A stretch of DNA of 64,000 nucleotides from Shuttleworthella satelles DSM 14600. Its GTDB lineage: Bacteria; Bacillota; Clostridia; Lachnospirales; Lachnospiraceae. The position numbers and the translations under genes were made by a program. Shown here piece after piece: positions 55,971 to 64,000 of this stretch. Position 1 is the first letter of the stretch; each line of letters opens with the position of its first letter. The notes beneath the pieces were generated by a model that saw only the letters and a list, made by a program, of their open reading frames with translations, searched no databases and was not told where the DNA came from. The DNA lies in NCBI RefSeq assembly GCF_000160115.1, contig NZ_GG665867.1, positions 1 to 64,000 on the forward strand, in the 5' to 3' direction.

Positions 55971-57195
55971 CCTTCGTATATCCCGGGTAGTTCTCGTCTA
56001 AAATCAGTCGGTAACCATGCATCTGGCTGATCTTGGCCGCAATTGAGAGCCCCAGGCCCGATCCTCCCCGGCTGGAGCGCGAGCTGTCTCCCATGGCGAA
56101 GGGCTCGAACATATGCTCCGCCAGCTCCCGGGGGATGGGCTGCCCGTCATCAGCGATGATCACCAGAATCCCCTCTCCCAGTCCGTATCGGATCCGGTCC
56201 TCTTGCGTCTGGCCGCGGCGCATCTGATCATAGGAGAGGGCTCTATCCGTGTGCCTGATGGCCTGCGTGCGAACCAGAATCCTCGTCCCCCTCGGGTTGT
56301 GGCGACTGGCATTGTTGATCAGATTGCTGATCACACGTGAGAATTGAACCCGATCCGCCAGGATCTGCCAGCGCTCCTCGCTGATCTGCGCGTCCAGCTC
56401 CATCCCTCTGTCCTCTACCTCTTCAAAAAGCAGAGCGGTATTCTCCCGGACCAGCTCATTGATATCCAGGGTTCTCTTCTGCAAATGAAATCCCGTAGAG
56501 TTGATCTTCGCGTAGTCAAAGAGGATATTGATCAGATCGTTTACCCGCCTGGACTTGGCCTCAATGGCCTTAAGATATCGCCTGGCCAGAGCGGGATCCG
56601 TGACCATGCCGTCTTCCAGTGCCCTGGCATAACCCAAAACCGTCGTGATCGGATTGCGCAGGTCATGGGCGATATCTGAGAGGATCAGATTCCTGTCCGC
56701 GTCGAATTTCTCATGCTCTTTTCTCTGCTCTTCCTGCAGAAGACGCATCTGCCCAATCACGAAACGGGCATAGAGGACCCCTGTGATCACATAGGGCAGA
56801 GCATAGAGAAAGATCATGATCGCCAGCACGAGCAGAAGGAGAAAGACGCCTCCCCCCGTCAGATGCGGCAGAACCATTCCCTTCGATCCCGTAAAGACAT
56901 GGCTGACGATCACCGCCAGTATCTGATCCTCCAATTCTGTCAGACTGCCCTGAAAGATCAGACCAAGCAGGCGAACCAAAAGCAGAAAGATCATCCCTAA
57001 AAAGAGATAAATGCTCTGCCCGACCGTCATGCTTTGAATTCCCGCCTGCTCCATCAGCGGCAGAATCAGACCCGGCACAAAGAGCCGGTTCACCAGCTGA
57101 ACAACGAGCAGCTCCAGGCCCGCCGCCACCAGCATGACCACGATAAAACCCGCGATCAGGCGAATGGTCATATTGGTCTGCTGCTCGGATGTCAT
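55936..57195 (-). CDS. sensor histidine kinase (second system)
   Basis: A 419-residue kinase. The N-terminal half has three or four membrane helices (about 11-34, 60-82, 115-143) with short outer loops, so it probably senses at the membrane. The phospho-acceptor is His177 in DIAHDLRNPITTVLGYA, then N-box LINNASRHNPRG and the G-boxes IADDGQPIP and GGSGLGLSIAAKISQMHG. The layout recalls VanS/CroS-like envelope kinases. Its ATG overlaps the response regulator stop by 4 bases. The gene's last 11 codons are part of a 70-base tandem repeat. Confidence 0.93.
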   Translation of the reverse strand: MTSEQQTNMTIRLIAGFIVVMLVAAGLELLVVQLVNRLFVPGLILPLMEQAGIQSMTVGQSIYLFLGMIFLLLVRLLGLIFQGSLTELEDQILAVIVSHVFTGSKGMVLPHLTGGGVFLLLLVLAIMIFLYALPYVITGVLYARFVIGQMRLLQEEQRKEHEKFDADRNLILSDIAHDLRNPITTVLGYARALEDGMVTDPALARRYLKAIEAKSRRVNDLINILFDYAKINSTGFHLQKRTLDINELVRENTALLFEEVEDRGMELDAQISEERWQILADRVQFSRVISNLINNASRHNPRGTRILVRTQAIRHTDRALSYDQMRRGQTQEDRIRYGLGEGILVIIADDGQPIPRELAEHMFEPFAMGDSSRSSRGGSGLGLSIAAKISQMHGYRLILDENYPGYTKAFVIVIPKHWS

Positions 57196-57905
57196 CTCTT
57201 TTTCTCCATGCGATATCCCAGTCCACGGATCGTCCGGATATAGTGGTTGTTGTCCCCATCATCCAGCTTGGAGCGAAGCTTACTGATGCAGACCATGATA
57301 TTATTGTCCGCAACGATATACTCCTCCTCCCAGCCTCTCTCATAGATCTGCTGCTTGGTAAAGACCTTGCCGGGGTGAGACATGAAGAGATCCATAATCC
57401 GATACTCTACCGAGGTCAGGTCGATCTCCTCTTCTCCGCGGTAGAGGGTACAGGCCTCCCGATCCAGGCGAAGGTCCTGCACGCGCAGCTCTTTTTTGCC
57501 CCTGTCCTCTCCGCTTCCGAGGGCAATATCCGCTCCCAGGGCATAGAAGCGCCGGATCGAGGCATTGATCCTGGCCACCGCCTCCAGGGGGTTAAAGGGC
57601 TTGGACAGATAATCATCCGCCCCCAGATTGAGGCCCAGAATCTTATCAGAATCCCCGTCCTTGGCAGAGAGCATGAGAACTGGCATGTTGCTCTTCTTCC
57701 GAATCTCCTTGAGCAGACAAAAGCCATCCATCTTGGGCATCATGACGTCGAGCACGCAGAGATCCACATGCTCTTTCTTAAGCAGATCCAGGGCCTCCAG
57801 GCCGTCATTGGCCTCTAAAACCCGATAGGACTCATGATCCAGGTACAGACGGAGGAGTTCACGGATTTCGGCCTCATCGTCTGCCAGCAGGATTGTATAT
57901 TCCAT
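57192..57905 (-). CDS. OmpR/PhoB-family response regulator (second system)
   Basis: A 237-residue regulator. The receiver has ADDEAEI, phospho-acceptor Asp53 (VLDVMMPKMDGF), LMLSAKD and YLSKPFNPLE; the winged helix ends IRTIRGLGYRMEKK. The kinase follows with overlap. I start at MEYTILLADD (57905), with AAGGG eight bases upstream; the extra 44 codons in the frame are not protein-like. It is convergent with the VTC set, and its targets are not known. Confidence 0.93.
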   Translation of the reverse strand: MEYTILLADDEAEIRELLRLYLDHESYRVLEANDGLEALDLLKKEHVDLCVLDVMMPKMDGFCLLKEIRKKSNMPVLMLSAKDGDSDKILGLNLGADDYLSKPFNPLEAVARINASIRRFYALGADIALGSGEDRGKKELRVQDLRLDREACTLYRGEEEIDLTSVEYRIMDLFMSHPGKVFTKQQIYERGWEEEYIVADNNIMVCISKLRSKLDDGDNNHYIRTIRGLGYRMEKKR

Positions 57906-58062
57906 CTTCCGCGCCCTTATCCTTTCACTCAATTCCCTGTATTCACCGCATCTATTATAACAAAGAGGGTCGACCTCATGTATCGCATGCGCGCATTCCG
58001 CAGCGCCGCGACAGATACCGGTCGACCCTGTCTTCACATTTCACGTTTCATCGAATTGCTTC

Positions 58063-59487
58063 TTAGCGGGACTGATCCTCCCGGTCGGCGGAACGGCTCG
58101 CCTCAATTGCCTGAGCAAAGGTCTCCGCGTCAGGGTCGAGACCTCCCTCTGTCGCCTTTCCCTTACTTTCCTCAGACTGCGCTATCTGGCCTAGTCCAGC
58201 TTCCTCTGTCTGCGCGGCTCCCTGGCCAGCTTCTTCTGTCTGCACCGGTGCCTGGCTCTCAGCAGCGGTTTCCTCCCTTGGAGTGACCCCCTGGCCTTCG
58301 GCTGTATCTGCCTTCTGCGCAGCTACCTGGCCCTCAGCAGTCGATCCCTCCTTCTGTACAGCCGCCTGGCCCTGGCCGGACACAGCTCCTTCCCTCCTGA
58401 TGTGGTTGAAGGGGTTATTCTCCTCTGTCACCAGATTGGCCTCCGAAGCAAAGGGGGACGTCGGCGCTACCGGAGAGACCGGCTCCTGAGGAACCTGCGG
58501 TGTCGGGTCAATCGGACTGTCCACACGGTCGAAGGGACGCTTCTCCTCCTTGATAGCCTCATAGAGGGCAGCCCTCGTCTGTACAACATATGGATTGGCC
58601 CAGAAGAAATTGGAAATTCCCAATGTCACAGTCCCAAGCAGGAACCAGGGGATAAAGGAGAGATCCAGAACAAAAGATCTGAACTTATTGCCATTCATCA
58701 TATACCTGGAGACAGCAAAGGCATCCTCTCTCGGCATATCCGGATACTCCGCCAGCAAATAGGGAATCATCTGATACTCGTAGGACTTGACGATGCCTGG
58801 GATCAAAAAGAGTAAACTCCACAGGGATGTGAAGAGTCCCCGCAGGAACATGATCTTCACTCCGTTCATGTAGTGATGATCGAAGCCGTGACCCAGGCTG
58901 GACACCCGACCGGGGCCATGCAGATTGTCTAAATAGAAGCGGCTGGCTCCCAGTTCCAGAGGACCATAGACAAAGACGGAGACAAGCAGTCGGATGGTTC
59001 CCAGGATGAGGATCAGAGCGAACCCGAGGGCCAGAAACGCAAAGAACATCACATAGATCCGGGCCCAGACTGTATCCTGAATGCGACGGGAATTCCAATA
59101 GTCCCTGTTATACTGATAGCTGTCCCTGTAGGAATTGCTGTAACCGCTGGAATAATTATTGCGAAACAGACGGGAGAGATCCTCATCGTCCAGGAGAGAG
59201 CTGCGGTCAGGATTGGTCTGATAGGAGGCCGGATAGACCAAATCAGACTGCACATAGCCATTGGAATCTGTCCTGGGAACTGCGGAGAAGAGAAGATCTT
59301 CCCAATAATTTGCTCCAGATGCGATCGTTCCCACAACTGTAGCCACGGAAATGCCGTTGACCCAACCGCTGGCAATACCGCCTCCGGCAGTCGCCATCAT
59401 AAAGGCAATGGTCACCAGCAGTGTACGCCAGTAGTTGCCTCGAAAGGCCTTCTTGGCTCGATCCTTTAAATCTTTTCTTTCCCACAT
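58063..59487 (-). CDS. DUF975 membrane protein with long acidic repeat tail
   Basis: A 474-residue protein. The N-terminus has the DUF975 start RKDLKDRAKKAFRGNYWRTLL followed by a membrane helix, then a Tyr/Ser/Asn-rich outer loop (SSGYSNSYRDSYQYNRDYW), several further helices and the family segment LIPGIVKSYEYQMIPYLLAE with MPREDAFAVSRYMMNGNK. The last 150 residues are a tail rich in Gln, Glu, Ala and Gly with loose repeats of the type TAEGQ-AAQK and TEEAG-GAAQ. The family's function is unknown. TAGGAG precedes the ATG. It stands alone between two spacers. Confidence 0.88.
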   Translation of the reverse strand: MWERKDLKDRAKKAFRGNYWRTLLVTIAFMMATAGGGIASGWVNGISVATVVGTIASGANYWEDLLFSAVPRTDSNGYVQSDLVYPASYQTNPDRSSLLDDEDLSRLFRNNYSSGYSNSYRDSYQYNRDYWNSRRIQDTVWARIYVMFFAFLALGFALILILGTIRLLVSVFVYGPLELGASRFYLDNLHGPGRVSSLGHGFDHHYMNGVKIMFLRGLFTSLWSLLFLIPGIVKSYEYQMIPYLLAEYPDMPREDAFAVSRYMMNGNKFRSFVLDLSFIPWFLLGTVTLGISNFFWANPYVVQTRAALYEAIKEEKRPFDRVDSPIDPTPQVPQEPVSPVAPTSPFASEANLVTEENNPFNHIRREGAVSGQGQAAVQKEGSTAEGQVAAQKADTAEGQGVTPREETAAESQAPVQTEEAGQGAAQTEEAGLGQIAQSEESKGKATEGGLDPDAETFAQAIEASRSADREDQSR

Positions 59488-59621
59488 AAAAATACTCCTA
59501 TCAGAGACTTGTTTTTCAAGTCAAATCATAGGAGTATAACCTTATTCCCGCAATAGAAAAACCTTAAAAGATTCTTAAAAAGCCCTGATTCCTCCCGCTG
59601 CCCTTTCGGGTTGACCTGTCT

Positions 59622-61106
59622 TCACCTGGTCTGCAGATTGGCATTATTCTGGCGAACGCTGTCCTGCCCCGCCTCAGGCGCGTTTCCCTGGGCATTGCTG
59701 TCCGTGAAGCTGTTATCCTTATTTACCGTGACCCCAAGCCCCTTTAAGTCTTTTTTGGCTGATGTGCGATAGTGAGAACCGGTCAGATCCGTCAAAAGCT
59801 GCTCGTAATACTTGACGGCATTGTCCCGGTCGCCCAGCTTATTGTAGGCAGAGGCCAGCCGATAGAGGGCGGCGCCGTCCTCATATCCGGCACTGGCCTT
59901 GTCCTGAACCAGGGGCAGGTACTGGTTGACCGCCTCCTGCCAGTTGCCGGCGCTGTAGGCCGTATTGCCCGCTGTATACGCCGACTTCTTCTTGAAATCA
60001 GCCAGCTTATTGTTGAGCTCGTCATAGTCGGCCTTGCCGGTGTCTCCCAAAAGATCTCGGTTCACGGAGGAAAAGGCCTGATAGGCCCCCGCCTGATCAT
60101 TGGCCGCCAGCTTTCTCTTGGCCTCGATTAGATTCTCATAGGAAGTCACCGCATCCGCCTTGCCGGTATAATTGGATAGCTGACTCTGCAGACTCTCCAC
60201 CTGCTTCTGCAAAGAGGAAATACTGGTGTCCGACGCCTCCTTCTGCTGATTGGCGGATACTAAGGCATCGGCTGCCGTGCTGTTATTGTGCGCTCTGACC
60301 GCCGGGTAAATGAGGAAGACCGAGATCAGAATCCCTGTGATGATCCCCACAAGGATATTGAGGAAGCTCCCTCTGACCCCGTCAAAATAGTCTAAGACAG
60401 AGCGATGATCCTCCAGGGGTATCTCATCACTGCCCAGTATAGAAGCCCGGGGAAGACGACGTCGGCTCCCCCTGTGTGACTGGGCGGCCTTCTTAAGGCC
60501 CTCCCGGGTCTCCTTGCTGTAGCGAACGGTCACGGGGTCAGAGGCGTCAATCCTCCGGGCCACCTTTAAGGCCCTGTCCGCTTCCTCGTAATTGCCGTCC
60601 GCGATTTGGCAGAGGGCAAAGAGCTGATAGGCCTTGACCATATGCGGATTCATCTCCATAACCCGCTTGAGCTGAATCCTCGCCAGGTCTCGGTTTCCCT
60701 CCTTACAGTAGCGAACCGCCTGGTTGAACTTGTGCATGGTATTGGTGATCTTGTCCAGGGCGCCCCTGCTCTTCTGGATCTCCTCCAGGTAAAAATCCAC
60801 CCGATTGCCTTCCGGCTGCAGATTCTTGCTGATCACCCACTCGTTCAGGGCTAAAACCGTCTCGCCGATCTCATAGTAGCACAGTCCCAGCAGGTTTCTT
60901 GCATCCGTCAGCCCCTTGTCGCAGTGCAGGGCAGTCTCCAGATTTTCAATAGCGGAAGAAATCTCCCTGTTTTGTGCCCGGCGCAGGCCCTCGTTATAGA
61001 GCTGCTGACCCCTGGCCCTGACCCTGCGGTACTCCCTCAGATTGGCGCCGCATATGGGACAGTATTCCTCCCTGTCGATCTCATAGCCGCAATAAAAACA
61101 ATTCAT
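59622..61106 (-). CDS. zinc-ribbon and TPR membrane protein
   Basis: A 494-residue protein with a zinc ribbon (Cys3, Cys6, Cys16, Cys19), TPR-like helices (about 35-205: RAQNREISSAIENLETALHC, IQLKRVMEMNPHMVKAYQLF), a membrane helix near 249-270, a coiled coil (about 290-320) and outer TPR-like repeats (AGNWQEAVNQYLPLVQDK, LGDRDNAVKYYEQLLTDL). The layout puts the ribbon and first TPRs inside the cell and the second set outside. It is a recurring Clostridia gene downstream of valS, without a known function. The start lies ten bases after the stop of the 48-residue ORF. Confidence 0.88.
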   Translation of the reverse strand: MNCFYCGYEIDREEYCPICGANLREYRRVRARGQQLYNEGLRRAQNREISSAIENLETALHCDKGLTDARNLLGLCYYEIGETVLALNEWVISKNLQPEGNRVDFYLEEIQKSRGALDKITNTMHKFNQAVRYCKEGNRDLARIQLKRVMEMNPHMVKAYQLFALCQIADGNYEEADRALKVARRIDASDPVTVRYSKETREGLKKAAQSHRGSRRRLPRASILGSDEIPLEDHRSVLDYFDGVRGSFLNILVGIITGILISVFLIYPAVRAHNNSTAADALVSANQQKEASDTSISSLQKQVESLQSQLSNYTGKADAVTSYENLIEAKRKLAANDQAGAYQAFSSVNRDLLGDTGKADYDELNNKLADFKKKSAYTAGNTAYSAGNWQEAVNQYLPLVQDKASAGYEDGAALYRLASAYNKLGDRDNAVKYYEQLLTDLTGSHYRTSAKKDLKGLGVTVNKDNSFTDSNAQGNAPEAGQDSVRQNNANLQTR

Positions 61107-61115
61107 AGCAGCCCC

Positions 61116-61262
61116 CTAACGGCGTAGCGCTCCGCCATTTTTGACAATCTCTCGCATGAGATCTGTCAAATCTGTCAGGTCTTTCCCGTGAATAGCGTCT
61201 TCCGCCTCTTCAACTTCCATAATGGGCTCGTAATGCTTCAGCTCTTCCTCAAAATCTATCAT
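61116..61262 (-). CDS. 48-residue conserved-looking small protein
   Basis: The minus strand reads ATG (61262), MIDFEEELKHYEPIMEVEEA and then a helix ending DLMREIVKNGGALRR. A strong site (GGGGGAAGG) precedes it. It is very acidic in the first half and likely all-helical. It lies between valS and the zinc-ribbon gene, ten bases before the latter, so it is probably translated as part of that operon. From memory, similar short ORFs occur at this spot in related genomes; I cannot check it here. The function is unknown. Confidence 0.7.
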   Translation of the reverse strand: MIDFEEELKHYEPIMEVEEAEDAIHGKDLTDLTDLMREIVKNGGALRR

Positions 61263-61341
61263 GAAAAATCCTTCCCCCGGCTACCGGAATACATTTCACA
61301 GGGACGCGCCGCAGGGTTTATCTCCCTCCGACGCAGGGCTC

Positions 61342-64000
61342 TCACACGGACAGCCCTTCCTCGATGGACTTGAGTCGGGCTGTGACATCCGCCATCATCT
61401 GCTCATACTTAGCCAGCTTATCCCGCTCAGCCGCCACCTTATCCGCAGGGGCATTAGAGAGGAAGCGCTCATTGCTCAGCATGCCGTGAGACCGCTTCAA
61501 TTCTCCCTCCAGACGTTTCTGCTCCCTCGTAAGGCGTTCCTTCTCCTTAGTCAAATCGACCAGATCCGCCAGGGGCATATAGATGACCGCGTCGGGAATC
61601 ACTGCCGACACCGCGTCTGAGCCGATCCCGCTCTCGTCCGCTTGGACACAGACCTCAGAAGCGTTGGCGAGCCCGGCATAGGTTGTTTGATTTTGCGAAA
61701 AAATCTCCCGAATCCCCGCGTCCTGAGACACGATAATCAGCTTGGACTTACGGCTGTTGGGCACATCCATCTGCGTCCGGACATTGCGAACGGCCCGAAC
61801 CAAATCCATGGCGTGCTCCAGAGCCTGCTCCGCCTCCGGATCACAGGCCTGCGCGGAGTAAACGGGCCAGTCCGCGATCATAATGGATTTCTCCTCCGGG
61901 CGCAGGCTGCAGTATATCTCCTCCGTAATAAAGGGCATGAAGGGGTGGAGGAGCTTTAAGGCCTCCGCCAGAACTCCCTTCAGGGTATAGAGGGCTGCGT
62001 TGGCGGAGTCCGGATCCTGCTCCTTGTGGTACATGCGGGGCTTGACGATCTCAATGTACCAGTCGCAGAACTCATCCCAGATAAAATCGAAGACCTTCTG
62101 TACCGCGATCCCCAGCTCATACCTCTCCATGTTGTCCGTAAGCTCTTTTACCACGGTATTCAGGCGGCTTTTGATCCAGCGATCTTCTATTTTCAACTCA
62201 CTGGACGCCGGCTCATGCAGGCTGACCCCGTCCAGATTCATCAGGATGAAGCGGGAGGCGTTCCAGACCTTATTGGCGAAATTGCGGCTGTTCTCCACAC
62301 GCTCGATATAAAAGCGCATGTCATTGCCGGGCGCGTTTCCCGTGATCAGAGTCAGGCGCAGGGCGTCGGCCCCGTATCGGTCGATGATCTCCAGGGGATC
62401 AATCCCGTTGCCTAAAGACTTAGACATCTTGCGCCCCTGGTCGTCGCGGACCAGGCCGTGGATCAGGACATGGTGGAAGGGAGCCTTACCGGTCTGCTCC
62501 AGGGCGGAGAACATCATGCGGATGACCCAGAAGAAGATGATGTCGTATCCCGTTACCAGAACATCAGTCGGATAGAAGTAGTCCAGCTCCGGCGTCTCCT
62601 TTGGCCAGCCCAGGGTGGCAAAGGGCCAGAGGGCGGAGGAGAACCAGGTATCCAGGGTGTCCTCATCCTGGACGAAATGCCTGCCCTTGCACTGAGGGCA
62701 GATCTCCGGGGCTCCGCCCCGTCTCACGACAATCCGGCCGCAGTCCTGGCAGTAATAGGCCGGAATCCGGTGTCCCCACCAGAGCTGACGGGAGATACAC
62801 CAGTCCTTGATGTTCTCCAGCCAGTGCTCATAGGTTTTCCCGTAGTTCTCGGGGACAAAGCGCATCTCTCCCCGGTGAAAAGAGTCGAGTGCCTCCTTCC
62901 CCATCTCCTTCATACGGACAAACCACTGGGGTTTGATCATAGGCTCAACCGTCGTGTGGCAGCGATCATGAGTGCCGACGGCATGGGTGTGGGGAACAAC
63001 CTTGACCAGAAGGCCCAGCCGATCCAAGTCCTCCACCATGGCCCTGCGGGCCTCATAGCGGTCCATGCCCGCGTACTTGCCGCAGCGGTCATTCAATGTG
63101 GCGTCGTCATTTAAAATGTTGATCTCTTCCAGCTGATGGCGCCTGCCCACCTCGAAATCATTGGGATCGTGGGCGGGCGTGATCTTCACGCAGCCGGTTC
63201 CGAATTCTCTGTCGACATACTCGTCGGCGATCACCGGAATCTTCCGGTCCGTCAGGGGAAGGAGGAGCATTTTGCCGACCAGGTCCCGATAGCGGTCATC
63301 CTCAGGATTGACAGCGACAGCCGTATCCCCCAGGAGGGTCTCGGGACGGGTCGTCGCGATCTCAACGAACCGGCCCTCCTCTCCCTCAATCGGGTACTTA
63401 ATATGCCAGAAGCTGCCCTCCTGTTCCTCGTGCTCGACCTCCGCGTCAGACAGGGAGGTCTGACAGCTGGGACACCAGTTGATGATCCGGCTGCCCCGAT
63501 AGATATAGCCTTTCTCATACAGGCGGCAGAAGACCTCCTCGACCGCCTCGGAGCAGCCCCGGTCCATAGTGAAGCGCTCCCTCTCCCAGTCCGCGGAACT
63601 CCCCAGCTTCTTCAGCTGATTAATAATCGCGCGGCCGTATTCCTCTCTCCAGTCCCAGCAGTATTCCAGGAACTTCTCCCTGCCGATGGCCAGCTTGTCA
63701 ATCCCCTTTCCCTTCAGGGCATTGGTCACCTTGACTTCCGTGGCGATGGCCGCGTGATCCATCCCCGGCTGCCAGAGGGCTTCATAGCCCTGCATGCGCT
63801 TGTAGCGGATCAGAATATCCTGCATGGTATTATCCAGGGCATGACCCATATGCAGCTTTCCGGTGATATTGGGAGGGGGCATGACAATGGTGAAGGGCTT
63901 CTTATCCCGGTTCACCTGAGCGTGAAAATATCCCTTATTCTCCCATTTCTCATACAGGCGGACCTCAATCCCCTTAGGATCATAGGTCTTGGCAAGCTCC
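61342..64000 (-). CDS. valS: valyl-tRNA synthetase (5' end beyond window)
   Basis: Class I synthetase charging tRNA-Val. The frame is open from the right edge: ELAKTYDPKGIEVRLYEKWE is read before the internal Met at 63915, so only a few N-terminal residues are missing. The HIGH-type motif is PPPNITGKLHMGHA and the KMSKS motif is GRKMSKSLGNG. The editing domain (TTRPETLLGDTAVAVNPED), an anticodon-binding domain and a C-terminal coiled coil (LTKEKERLTREQKRLEGEL) follow. The 79 bases after the stop hold nothing notable before the small ORF. Confidence 0.97.
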   Translation of the reverse strand, partial: ELAKTYDPKGIEVRLYEKWENKGYFHAQVNRDKKPFTIVMPPPNITGKLHMGHALDNTMQDILIRYKRMQGYEALWQPGMDHAAIATEVKVTNALKGKGIDKLAIGREKFLEYCWDWREEYGRAIINQLKKLGSSADWERERFTMDRGCSEAVEEVFCRLYEKGYIYRGSRIINWCPSCQTSLSDAEVEHEEQEGSFWHIKYPIEGEEGRFVEIATTRPETLLGDTAVAVNPEDDRYRDLVGKMLLLPLTDRKIPVIADEYVDREFGTGCVKITPAHDPNDFEVGRRHQLEEINILNDDATLNDRCGKYAGMDRYEARRAMVEDLDRLGLLVKVVPHTHAVGTHDRCHTTVEPMIKPQWFVRMKEMGKEALDSFHRGEMRFVPENYGKTYEHWLENIKDWCISRQLWWGHRIPAYYCQDCGRIVVRRGGAPEICPQCKGRHFVQDEDTLDTWFSSALWPFATLGWPKETPELDYFYPTDVLVTGYDIIFFWVIRMMFSALEQTGKAPFHHVLIHGLVRDDQGRKMSKSLGNGIDPLEIIDRYGADALRLTLITGNAPGNDMRFYIERVENSRNFANKVWNASRFILMNLDGVSLHEPASSELKIEDRWIKSRLNTVVKELTDNMERYELGIAVQKVFDFIWDEFCDWYIEIVKPRMYHKEQDPDSANAALYTLKGVLAEALKLLHPFMPFITEEIYCSLRPEEKSIMIADWPVYSAQACDPEAEQALEHAMDLVRAVRNVRTQMDVPNSRKSKLIIVSQDAGIREIFSQNQTTYAGLANASEVCVQADESGIGSDAVSAVIPDAVIYMPLADLVDLTKEKERLTREQKRLEGELKRSHGMLSNERFLSNAPADKVAAERDKLAKYEQMMADVTARLKSIEEGLSV

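Overview
The window looks like a stretch of a GC-rich Clostridia chromosome, most likely a member of the Lachnospiraceae. The evidence is a type III glutamine synthetase, a UPF0735 ACT protein beside homoserine dehydrogenase, the uvrC-hprK-murB-rapZ-whiA-crh block, a cdaR-ftsE-ftsX-ctpA-prfB block, ECF/riboswitch riboflavin uptake, and a full Gram-positive cell-wall gene set with no outer-membrane genes. Most genes lie on the minus strand. No phage, integrase, insertion sequence or CRISPR array was seen.

Layout, left to right: (1) 1-3.3 kb, an rRNA operon on the minus strand with the unusual order 16S-5S-23S (23S runs off the left edge), tandem promoters and two tRNA-Ser genes upstream. (2) 3.3-5.1 kb, an A+T-richer patch holding a small P-loop kinase, a frameshifted remnant and a Fic gene that lacks its N-terminus and abuts ispD; it looks acquired and decaying. 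(3) 5.1-21.2 kb, a long leftward run: cdaR-ftsE-ftsX-ctpA-prfB-ACT-hom-glpK-tex-tsaE-tsaB-rimI-rnz-tsaD-ispD. It joins division and cell-wall control, translation, threonine/methionine synthesis and tRNA maturation (t6A genes around RNase Z). (4) 21.2-26.8 kb, an A+T-rich gap with three perfect DnaA boxes, an NlpC/P60 hydrolase with a consensus promoter, then cvfB, an acyl-ACP thioesterase, a YfbR-like nucleotidase, tRNA-Gln and yigZ. (5) 26.9-33 kb, a class A PBP (plus strand), glutamine synthetase III and class II aldolase.

(6) 33.2-43.9 kb, ftsH and then the carbon-regulation/cell-wall block uvrC, hprK, pepM18, murB, rapZ, whiA, crh-like and dagK. The HPr-like protein has Glu where HPr has its phosphorylated His but keeps Ser46, so it should act as a Crh-type regulator controlled by the nearby HPr kinase. 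(7) 44.5-48.7 kb, putP and an amino-acid ABC importer whose promoter carries two ARG boxes, which points to arginine. (8) 49-52 kb, a two-component system and ribU under an FMN riboswitch with its terminator. (9) 52.5-58 kb, a three-gene set VTC domain / DUF4956 membrane protein / DUF4353 lipoprotein, convergent with a second two-component system. This set is the best candidate for an undescribed envelope system. (10) 58-64 kb, a DUF975 membrane protein, a zinc-ribbon/TPR membrane protein, a 48-residue ORF and valS (5' end beyond the window).

A theme across the window is short tandem-repeat arrays that begin at, or run through, stop codons (rnz, putP, the ABC ATPase, both kinases, ribU and the DUF4353 lipoprotein). 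They differ in unit sequence and length but share this placement. All calls come from reading the sequence; no database search was run.
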